Positions 56,125 to 64,000 of a DNA stretch of 64,000 bases are shown piece after piece (the first letter of the stretch is position 1; each line of letters begins with the position of its first letter). Below the pieces are notes generated by a model, which searched no databases, had not been told where the DNA came from, and worked only from the letters and a program-made list of their open reading frames with translations. This DNA is from Hemileia vastatrix (Eukaryota > Basidiomycota > Pucciniomycetes > Pucciniales > Zaghouaniaceae). Made by a program: the position numbers and the translations under genes. Where the stretch lies: contig JASXTE010000005.1 in the NCBI GenBank assembly GCA_030280995.1, positions 682,001-746,000 on the forward strand, written 5' to 3'.

Positions 56125-56498
56125 CTTTTCTGGAAATATTCTACTAGGTATTAAGTGCTATGTATTTAGGTATTAGTAGTAAAACCTCTTTCAGAAGGAT
56201 TTAGGTTGCCCAGATCTTTCTGGAGTCCTGAGTGTTAAAACCATGCAGCAAGTTATTGGCTGTCTCAACCCTAATTTTTTTTATTAATCCATCATATTTT
56301 TTTCTTGATTTTTTCTTGTATATTTTATTTCTTTGTTACACATTGATTCTTTTTGAGTTTTTCAAGAAGAAATTTTCTGTAGTATTCCCCTTTCCCTATA
56401 AAATATTTTTTGTTGCATTTTAAGTCATCTTCTCTTATGATATTTTAAATTCTCCTCATCATTAAGTAATTAGGTATCTATTTAAATAAAATATATAT
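56125..56498. other. 3' flank of the secreted-protein gene
   Basis: AT-rich sequence without repeats or supported ORF; the T-rich frame at 56232-56423 is low-complexity. Probably holds the gene's 3' UTR, but no clear polyadenylation signal can be assigned. Confidence 0.4.
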
Positions 56499-56500
56499 TA

Positions 56501-56938
56501 GGGGGTATCAAAGTTAGATATTTCACTATGCAATATAGGGGGTGGACTTGCTAGCAAGTCCTCAACCTGAACTCAGATGGAACTCATACTGAACCCATAC
56601 TGAACTCTACTTGAACACCCACCTAAAACTGTTCTGCTGAGTGGTGTTCATCCCTGATTGTATGGTTCCTTTATCAATAGCTCAATGTGTGTTCAATCTT
56701 TGGTGAGTTTGGGTCCAAGGTTGAAGACTTGCTAGCAAGTCATCCCCCCATATTGTGTGGTGTTTGTAATTATTTATATTGTATTTCACAACACAAAAAG
56801 AAAGCCAAAAATTTGACATTCATTCTCAGTAAAAAAGTGTTTTTGGGGCAAAATATGGCACATTTAAAAATAACCATGGTTGATTTGGGGTAAAAAAGAG
56901 GTAATTTGAAATGTATGATTCCTAACTTTAATACCCCC
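56501..56938. mobile_element. TA-flanked miniature element, family V copy 1 (interrupted)
   Basis: Inverted ends GGGGGTATCAAAGTTAG and (inward from right) GGGGGTATTAAAGTTAG, with TA immediately outside both ends as in Tc1/mariner-type insertions. Removing the nested CACTA element and its duplicated TTT leaves 196 bp, exactly the length of copy 2. No ORF. Confidence 0.8.
56524..56762. mobile_element. CACTA-type miniature element, family I copy C, nested
   Basis: 239 bp; ends CACTATGCAATATAGGGGGT and (inward) CACCACACAATATGGGGGGA. TTT flanks both sides. Left palindrome GGACTTGCTAGCAAGTCC intact. Inserted into family V copy 1, so it is younger than that element. Confidence 0.88.
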
Positions 56939-56994
56939 TATTGATAATATCTTATTTATTCTTAAGCTTGTGTTGTTGAAGTACCAAATTGTTA

Positions 56995-57190
56995 GGGGGT
57001 ATCAAAGTTAGAAAGATTCCATTTCAAAATACCTAATTTTTCCACCAAATCAATCATGATAATTTATATAAAATATTCCATATTGTTCCTGGAAAAAAAA
57101 TTTCTACAAAGAATTAATGTCAAGTTTGTGGCTTTATTTTTTTTTGAAATACCTTGTAAATAATTACAAATTTTTAACTTTGATAACCCC
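56995..57190. mobile_element. TA-flanked miniature element, family V copy 2
   Basis: 196 bp, ends GGGGGTATCAAAGTTAG and (inward) GGGGTTATCAAAGTTAA, TA outside both ends. Its interior aligns with copy 1 in inverted orientation (for example ATTGATTTGG...GGTATTTTGAAAT). Non-coding. Confidence 0.8.
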
Positions 57191-57343
57191 TATTGATTAA
57201 ATTTCAAAAACACATCTTATATTGTCTGCTGCTCCATTTCATCACATCAGCCAAACATATATCCTTAGTTACAAAGGCTTAGTTTAATAGCTATTGCATA
57301 ATGTGTTCAATTCTTACCTTTGAAATTCACCCTCTGACACATT

Positions 57344-57604
57344 CAATACCCAATATAGGGGGTGGACTTGCTAGTAAGTCCCCAACCTGAACTCAGATGG
57401 AACCACAATGGAACTCAGATTGAAATCATACTGAAATCATACCGAACTCTACTTAAACAACCACAAAAAACTGTTATTCAGAGAGGTGTTCATCCCTGAT
57501 TGTATGCTTCCTTTGTCTATAGCTCAATGTGTGTTCAATCTGTGGTGAATCTGGGTCCCAGATTGTGGACTAGCTAGAAAGTCTGCCCCCCATAATGTGT
57601 GATG
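57344..57604. mobile_element. CACTA-type miniature element, family I copy D
   Basis: 261 bp; left CAATACCCAATATAGGGGGT, right (inward) CATCACACATTATGGGGGGC. ATT flanks both ends. More diverged than copies A-C: the palindromes read GGACTTGCTAGTAAGTCC and GACTTTCTAGCTAGTCC. Confidence 0.85.
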
Positions 57605-57719
57605 ATTATCAAAAAAAAATTAAATTGAATATGATGTAAGTTAGACAAAATTAACTCAATAATTCAATTGATCTAATTAAACTAAAATATTTATTTATTG
57701 AAAACTGTAATTATTTTGT

Positions 57720-58790
57720 ATACCAGTGTGGTCTTCCAACATTGGCAGAGGCCTTTTTTGGTCTATTTGGCGCTGTTTGTGTATGTCTTAATTGACATTG
57801 GTCAAAGGATTAGGTTTTGTTTTGGCTTTATTCAGTGAAAATTAAGACTATGGGTATGTGGGTACTACCATTTTTTAGCCCTGGGTTTTCTCTATATTTG
57901 ATGTCATGTTGATATCTCTCATTTTCCAAGTTTTAAGGGGTCATTTCCTTATTTTTCATTTCAAAAAGATAGATGTTTAATTTTGTTTTTTGTTTTTTAA
58001 GGGCTAACCTTAATTCTTAGGGTTAAGTACTTAGTACCATTAAGTAGAGCTAATTTGGATCTATATTTTATGTCTGAATGTTGTCATAGCTTAATTTTGT
58101 GTTTTAAGGGTTTTAGTAGTTGTGGTGGATTTTTCTAAGTATTTAGGGCTTTATTAGATGTTTTTGGTGGTTTTCTGGCTTCAGGGAGGTCCTCCTGCCT
58201 TGGTTATAGAAGTCTGGGGAGAGTCTCTAGAGGGTTTTTATTTAATTTGGCTGCCAAAAGTGCCAAATTTGTTGCTGTGCTTGGATTTTTTAGAGGGTGG
58301 TCTGTGTGTACATACTGAATAAAACAGTTTGGGGCAACATTAATTACCATATAACCATCTGGTAATTATATCATTGTTTTCCATACAGTTTTCCCTTTTT
58401 ATTTGCCACAATTGACTGTGTTTGTTGCAAGGTTAGTTCTTCATTTAACTCAACTTTGGCAACTTATTTCTCTGTTGTAGCTTTCCAACCTACATCAAGT
58501 ATTTTTACTGTGTTTGTACAATAGGTGCACTGTGTCTTTGGTTTTTTGTGTGGATTTATCTGCATTTCTGCTTTATTAGCTTTTTGGTTCTCAGTGGTCT
58601 GCTATTGGCTACTGTCTTAACTTGTTAAGCAGTCAAGAAGTGTGTTGGAAGGGGTATTGTAACAGTCTCTAATTTGCTGTAGCAAATAAATCTCACCTGG
58701 TATTTCTCAAAGGGACAGGGGTTTTTCTCTCCAGTTTTACTTCAACTCCCTTAATCAAAGCCTAAAACTAGTAGTATAGGTTTGTCTGCA
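57720..58790 (+). repeat. Ty3/gypsy E6: 5' LTR (R/U5 part)
   Basis: Ends in TTTGTCTGCA at 58790, four bases before the PBS. Shares with the E4 LTR the terminal blocks AAAGGGACAGGGG, CAACTCCCTT and TATAGG.TTGTCTGCA, but differs upstream, so it is a diverged subfamily. The left limit is not defined. Confidence 0.55.
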
Positions 58791-58794
58791 TTTC

Positions 58795-58809
58795 TGGCGA
58801 CAAAAATGG
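58795..58809 (+). other. Primer binding site candidate of E6
   Basis: TGGCGACAAAAATGG, four bases after the LTR end, the same place as in E2 and E4 but with GCGA instead of GCGC at bases 3-6. Confidence 0.5.
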
Positions 58810-59031
58810 TGTAAGGATTAGCTAGCTTTTTGAATCTCTGTAACTGTTGGACTCTCTTCTTTTGTGGAATCTTTGTGGATTTTGGATTTTTGGTGCTGTA
58901 TCTCTCTGTGGTTAGTCTAGGGGGTCTCCTCTCTAGTTGGATTTGATCCCTCCTAGGTCTGTGAAGGCTGTTGGGGGGACTTTGGCTATCTGTGGTGGAA
59001 AGTTGGGGATGTGTAATTAGAAATAGCTAGG

Positions 59032-59600
59032 ATGGTCAGGATCAAGTCATGGAAAGGGCTAATTTACTTTGGAGAGGAGGCAAGATTATTTTTGGAGATC
59101 TTTGAAGCTGCTTCTGATGTGGATGGGGCTTCTAATTTACATGCGGTGAAGCAGGTGATCTTCTTCATTGATGATAGAGAAGTGGTGAGAGAAGCTATTA
59201 GGATGGTGGGATATAGGATTCAGGATTGGGGAAAGTTAAAGATGGAAATGATCAGGAGGTGGCCCACTGTGTTTTCAATGGATAATCTTTATGGCTTTGC
59301 TAGGGAATGGGAAATGGATGGTTGTGTAACTTCTCTGGTTCAGTATGGTAAATTTATGGAGGGATTTGAAGAGGTTATGGATTATCTGGATTAAAATGGT
59401 ATGGCCTCTCATAAAATGGAGGCCAAGAATTTATTTGGAGTTCCATGGGCCTGGAGGTCAAAAAAGAGGTTCAGGGATTTCTGTTAAAGGCTGGGCTGAT
59501 AAAGACACTTCTAAATGGAGAAAGTAGGATTCCTGATATAGGTGTTTTGAAGAAGTCTATTCTGGGGCATCTTGAAAACCTTGTTTCTAAAGAGGTGGAA
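59032..59600 (+). pseudogene. Ty3/gypsy E6: gag N-terminal part
   Basis: The frame 59032-59394 reads GEEARLFLEIFEAASDVDGA, aligning with the GEDVKWFLESYEASSGVDGA region of E4 gag, then VKQVIFFIDDREVVREAIRM and FMEGFEEVMDYLD. The stop at 59392-59394 truncates it; a few related blocks (MEAKNLFGVPWAW) continue in another frame to about 59600. The start lacks the SIPVVTVS segment. It is followed closely by the acidic ORF. Confidence 0.65.
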
Positions 59601-59618
59601 CCTTAAAATGAAAATTTA

Positions 59619-60638
59619 ATGCATGGAAAGGTTCAGGAAGAAGCGGCAGAAAATTCAGCCAGAGTGGAAATTTTGGAATCACCCACTTTGGGAGATGATG
59701 ATGTTTGTGATGTTTCAGAAATTTCTATTTCTTTAACAGATGATGTCAATGAATCTCAAGAATGTGCTTCACTTAATGTTTTGGATATGTACACACTGGA
59801 TGATCAGTGTATCTTTTCAAAGGTGGATGAGCTTTGTGGGAAGGAAAAATTGGATGTTCACAATGATATGGTTGCTTTGTGTTTAGATAATAGATTTTTC
59901 AATGAAGATGTTTCTTTGAGATCTTTTGATGGCCAGAAAGAGTCTGTGTTAGATCTATTTCTCTTAGAAGAAGATTATTTTCTGGGTGCTCCTTTAAGTT
60001 CGGAAGATGAATGCTTGGAGATGGATGTTAATTTTGATGTTATGGACTCTATTCTGGAGGATCTTTTGGATTCTCAGGGTAATTCTGAACTTAATAATTT
60101 GAAGCCTCATGAAAAAGATTCTCAGTTTCTTCTTTCAAGTTCAGAGGATGGAAGAAGTGGTGAAAATCTCTCTACAAAAAGTTTGGATCTTCAGAATAAT
60201 AATGTTCTGGATGTATGTTTGTTGGAGGAATATAATTCCAAGCTGGTTCCCTCAAAATCAGAAGATGGTTGCTTGGGGGAAGATATTTCTTTTAGTGTTC
60301 TGGGTCCTTTTTTAGAGGATTTTTTTAAATTTCAGAGTAATTTTGTGATTGATGATTTGGAGTTAGAGAAAGTAAAATCTCAGCTTCTTCCCTCAACTGG
60401 AGAAGGCTTTTTTAGAAAGGGTGATAAAATTATTGATGTGGTAGATTGCTCTTTTTCAAAGGATATAGGGTGGATGGACACTGGGAATGAAATTGATGGT
60501 GAATTCAGTGTATGGAGAAGGATGGGGATTTTGTTTGAAGGTCTGGTTATGGGATATCAGAATTTGAAGAGGGGCTTAGCTTTTTGTAGCCCTAGTGGAA
60601 AACTTATTGAGTTCAACCTGTGGATTTCAAGATTCTAA
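59619..60638 (+). CDS. Acidic repeat ORF, 339 aa, in E6
   Basis: The longest open frame in the window apart from microsatellite artefacts, intact inside an otherwise broken element. Two related repeats of about 76 residues are visible: residues 102-178 (SVLDLFLLEEDYFLG, MDSILEDLLDSQ, QFLLSSSEDG) and 188-263 (NVLDVCLLEEYNSKL, GPFLEDFFKFQS, QLLPSTGEG). A weaker third copy lies near residues 50-101. Strongly acidic, Ser/Leu-rich, no transmembrane segment or known domain. It sits between gag and the RNase H-integrase connector, where protease and RT are absent. It is followed by AAAATGAGGATAAACTAC, a block found after integrase in E1, E3 and E6. Could be a gag-pol linker or a captured sequence; function unknown. 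Confidence 0.5.
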   Translation: MHGKVQEEAAENSARVEILESPTLGDDDVCDVSEISISLTDDVNESQECASLNVLDMYTLDDQCIFSKVDELCGKEKLDVHNDMVALCLDNRFFNEDVSLRSFDGQKESVLDLFLLEEDYFLGAPLSSEDECLEMDVNFDVMDSILEDLLDSQGNSELNNLKPHEKDSQFLLSSSEDGRSGENLSTKSLDLQNNNVLDVCLLEEYNSKLVPSKSEDGCLGEDISFSVLGPFLEDFFKFQSNFVIDDLELEKVKSQLLPSTGEGFFRKGDKIIDVVDCSFSKDIGWMDTGNEIDGEFSVWRRMGILFEGLVMGYQNLKRGLAFCSPSGKLIEFNLWISRF

Positions 60639-60849
60639 TTTTTCCAAAATGAGGATAAACTACTTAATTGATCTTTTTAATTGTGTGGCTGGCTCCTTAG
60701 GATCCATTTTTTTTAACCTTTTGTCTAGTTATTTTTGTAGGTCAGAAGAAAACTCAATAAAAGAAAATAAAAATTTTAAGATAACTCAAGATAATCAAAA
60801 AATAAAAAATTTGAACATTATGAAGAAAGAATATCAGAATTATTTTTGT

Positions 60850-61320
60850 GAAGATCTGGAAAGTTTTCTCTCCTCCCCCATAAGGCTAAACTGGAAGATT
60901 GTTTTCTCCTCCCCCAAGAGGTAAAATTGGCTGGATCTGATCTTGATTCTGGTGATCAGGATGAATTTATGGATGAAGATGGGGCTGTTGTTTGGGAAAT
61001 CTCAAAGTTGGAAAATGATGTTTTTGTTAGTGAAATAGATTCACTTAAGATTCAGTGGAAGGAAAAGGATGTACCAAAATTTAGGGATTGGTGTCCTGTT
61101 TGGGCTAGTCAAGTGGCTCATGTCCACACTGGTGATTTCAATGACAGAATTGTACCCTTGGATGTTGTGTTGTTGGATTTTTAAGATAAGAACTTGGGTA
61201 AGTCTGGGTTTTAATTTACAATGATTGAATATCTGTTAACCTTGGAGAGAACAGATAATTGTGATGACAATACTTGGGTACAAATAAAGAAGAAGAGTCC
61301 CAGCTTCTATGTGTCAGGAG
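60850..61320 (+). pseudogene. Ty3/gypsy E6: RNase H-integrase connector
   Basis: Starts with SSPKR/KIGWI-type sequence matching the PLEVKLAGS block, then open 60927-61184: DEFMDEDGAVVWEISKLEND, SLKIQWKEKDVPKFRDWCPV, AHVHTGDFNDRIVPLDVVLL. A stop at 61182-61184 is followed by the YLLTLERTDNC region. RT and RNase H are deleted between about 60640 and 60850. Confidence 0.75.
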
Positions 61321-62465
61321 GAAGGTTGATAAGGAGGAGAAACCCTAATCCACAAGTAGTGGTGAATCAGAAGAAGGGCCAAGAGTTTGTGATGAAGTCT
61401 TTACATGAAGACCTTGGTCATAGAGGCTTTGGGGAGAATTATAGAAGAGTAGCAGCAGATTTTGGTGGCCAGGTATGAAGTTGGCTGTTCAGGGTTGGGT
61501 TCAATCTTGTGAAGAATTATAAAGAAGAAGTCAATTGAAACCTTAAGAGGTTGGCCGTGCTACTGGTGAATAAAATTTGTTTGGAAGAGTTAGTCTGGAT
61601 TCTGTCCATATCAAAGAGAACAGTTATAAATACTTTAATGTTTCCAGGGATGATTTGTCTAGTTGGTTTGAGGCAGTCCCTCTGGTTAATTTGACTTCCA
61701 AAAATGTGGCAGTGTTTTTGAAGAAGGGATGGGTGTTTAGATATGGGTTAATGAATTATGTGACTGTTGAGGGTGGGCCAGAGTTTGGAGCTGAATTCAA
61801 AGAAGCTGTGGAAAGTATTGGTTCTAAAGTTAGAGTGGCTACACCTTATTATACTGAAGCTGATGGGGATTTTTGAAAGAGGCCATCAAGTTATCAAGAA
61901 TGCTTTGGTGAAGATGTGTGGAGATAGTGCTGAAAAGTGGAGGCATTATTTACCCTTGGTGTTAATTGCTGATAGGGTCACTGTGAAAAAGACCACTGGC
62001 TATTTCCCTTATGAATTAATGTTTTGGCAGAAAGCTGTTCTACAAGTGGATTTGGAAGCTGTCTCTAATCTTGGAGCTGATTGGGATGATGTGTGCTCAA
62101 CAGAAGTTTTTTTCTGTTCCAGGATGCAACAGTTGGAATGTAGAGAGGAATGTCAAGAAAAGGCATACTCTAGAATGATGAAGATAAGAAATCAATCAGT
62201 CAGATACTAGGACAAGAAGTTGGCTCATAGACTCAATAATCCCTTGAAACCTAGTTGCATGGTTTTTGTGTATAATAGAAGTGTGGAGAGTCAGTGGGGA
62301 AAAATGTTTTCTGACAGATGGAATGGGCCTTACAGAGTCAAATCTCAGGTGTCTGGATGTTCTTATGTTTTAAAGGAGTTAGATGGTGCAGTCTTAAAGA
62401 AGAGAGTGGCTGCTGATTATGTGAAGAGATTTTACCCAAGAGGCACTAGAAGTGAAGAAGATTGA
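61321..62465 (+). pseudogene. Ty3/gypsy E6: integrase, degenerate
   Basis: Zinc finger: SLHEDLGHRGFGENYRRVAA, but the second Cys pair reads SCEEL then a stop, so one zinc ligand is gone. Core: first Asp in VSLDSVHIKE is kept; the second motif reads VTVEGGPEFG, Glu in place of Asp; a frameshift at about 61868 disrupts the Glu motif (EADGDF, then FERGHQVIKNALVKM in another frame). C-terminal domain at 62220-62465 is open with GPYRVKSQVSG and ends FYPRGTRSEED. Inactive. Confidence 0.85.
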
Positions 62466-62600
62466 CTCTGAAATGAGGATAAACTATGGACCATTCTTTA
62501 AATTTTGGATTTTGGTGATGCTATGCATCTGCTTGTTGGAAAATTGTTTGTTAGAAGGTACCCGTGGGTTGGGCTTCTAGATTTGATCTTGGAAAGTGTA

Positions 62601-62790
62601 GGGGTAACTGATGAGATGGCTGCTCTGTAGAACAGTTACCCCATATTGTAAGTTTCCAAAACCTTCTCTTAATTTGGTTGAACCCTAGTATTGGTTTCTC
62701 TTCACAGGTTTTAGTCAGCTTTGACTTTAAACCATAAATTCTTTTGGCCTTCAAGTGCTGGACTCTTCATGCTTATTGTTTTTTTCAGCC
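62601..62790 (+). repeat. Ty3/gypsy E6: PPT/U3 hairpin and LTR start
   Basis: GGGGTAACTG (62601-62610) pairs with CAGTTACCCC (62633-62642); the LTR start TGATGAG is at 62609. The LTR continues with a TATAAACT-type box (62711-62730) and the TGGCCTTCAAGTGCTGG block also present at 10490, then is cut by another repeat near 62790. Confidence 0.65.
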
Positions 62791-64000
62791 TAAATATCCT
62801 TAGGACTGAGTATTTCTTATGCTTAAAATAGGATAACCTTAAGTAAATTAAGCTTATATCTTAAAAAAAGGTTAAAATAATAATATATATTATTTTATTA
62901 TATATATATATAATTATTATTCTATTATATAACTTGTAATAGTTTATATAGCTTATCCATGGCCTATTAATACTTATTAAGTTGTTAATGGAGTCAAAAT
63001 ATACTTATCTTAAGTGATATGAGGTAATTATTGACATACATAAGCTTATATGTATACATAAATCTCATATTCAGTGAAATATGCAGTATATTATGTATAT
63101 TTAGGTATATAAGTGGGTTTTAGCCCCTTAATAGCCAATAACCTTTGTTTTTCTGCTTATTTTAGGTCATATGGACGAAATAAGTGGACTCACAACGCAT
63201 ACAGAAGCATAGACACCTATATCAGGTGCATACACCCAGTTTGGACAACTAAAATTACTTCCTTGGATGGTTATTCACGGATTTATGGGTTGGAAGGATA
63301 TTTCTGGGTTAATATGGATGCTTGGGGATGTTATTGGGGGCTTGGAAATTTTATTTGTTTCCTTTATATGCTTTTGGTTTCATTAAATCTTTTTTTGATT
63401 GTCTATTTTACCTGTTTCTTTATGGTATCCACTTTTATCTGGATTTTCTATTTATGGTATGGATCAGTGTTATTATTAATAGTGATGGAGGGTCCTTACT
63501 GGAGGTCTGGGTGTTGAAACTTCTTGAAGTGGACGCCATGGGGAGGTGATGGGCCCTCACAGTGCTGTAATTGCTGGGGATAGCAGTGACATCATCTGGA
63601 TTGAAGGTCTGTGCACTCCAGTGGATTTGGGTATAAGTAAGGAGGGATTTTGACGGTTATTTATCATCATTCAATTAATAAAGCTCCAACAAACCCTACT
63701 ATACAATTATTAACATTTAGAAATATATTATAAAGCCATTATAAATTGATATTATCTTTATATAAGCTATAACTATATTTTATTCATCTATTTTCCACCA
63801 CTAGCACACATTTAAATCCAAGTATTGTGAGTTTTATTTGAGTATAACTATTTTATTAGTCTTCCCCTGAGTTTTAATCACTAAATCATTTATCAATAAG
63901 TAGTAGGAACATAAATAAACACTATTATATCATACTTATATACTAGACTATACTGACAATTGGGGGTCTTTTCTTATATTTTACTTATTATTTAGTATGA
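62791..64000. repeat. LTR-like repeat (family X), second copy
   Basis: Shares with 30268-31690 the GGACTGAGTATTTCTTATGC start, a TATAAGTAAGGAGGG core (63633-63648), TTTATCATCATTCAA and CTATTTTCCACCACT. Continues beyond the window. A 134-codon frame at 63113-63517 is hydrophobic low-complexity sequence and is not supported as a gene. Confidence 0.4.

Noticed and set aside
63113..63517. 134-codon frame with hydrophobic C-terminus
   Set aside because: Lies in an LTR-like repeat, no motif, low-complexity composition and no conserved counterpart at 30-31 kb.

Overview
The window is repeat-dominated, AT-rich eukaryotic DNA, most likely from a rust fungus (Pucciniales) or a close basidiomycete. The evidence is one host-like gene with ten short (46-172 bp) GT-AG introns, several decayed copies of one Ty3/gypsy lineage whose integrase resembles elements I know from rust genomes, Ty1/copia remnants, and a dense population of small inverted-repeat elements. 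The species call is inference. No prokaryotic operons, rRNA, tRNA or CRISPR arrays are visible.

Layout. 1-6639: 3' part of a broken + strand Ty3 element (E1: RT, RNase H, integrase, LTR). 6640-9372: gag/PBS fragment of an inverted element (E2) between two direct LTR copies, then a - strand LTR fragment. 9373-16000: integrase fragment (E3) followed by a very long LTR-like block with hairpins, a 1.9-kb A/T microsatellite and two antisense zinc-cluster-like ORFs. 16500-25405: a satellite array, about 609 bp per unit, with a near-perfect 46-nt palindrome in every unit. 25406-28560: AT-rich DNA, an ATGCAT-rich tract, LTR pieces and a copia gag-protease relic. 28561-43602: a large - strand Ty3 element (E4) with PBS, gag, protease, RT, RNase H, integrase, PPT and a 7.6-kb downstream LTR-like block that mirrors E3. 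44442-52760: inverted-repeat elements, a pseudogene and a full-length but dead Ty1/copia element (E5). 53060-56124: one intact-looking 11-exon gene predicting a 739-residue secreted protein. 56500-57604: nested miniature transposons. 57720-62790: + strand Ty3 element E6 with an intact acidic-repeat ORF. The right edge holds another LTR-like repeat.

The strongest candidates for undescribed biology are: (1) the satellite palindrome, which shows paired changes in both arms between units; (2) long Ty3 LTRs that carry two bipartite zinc-cluster-like ORFs antisense to the element, with the same order in two inverted copies; (3) a CACTA-type miniature family with exact 3-bp target duplications, one copy nested inside a TA-flanked 196-bp element; and (4) the isolated multi-exon secreted-protein gene. 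Almost every transposon coding region is interrupted by stops and frameshifts.
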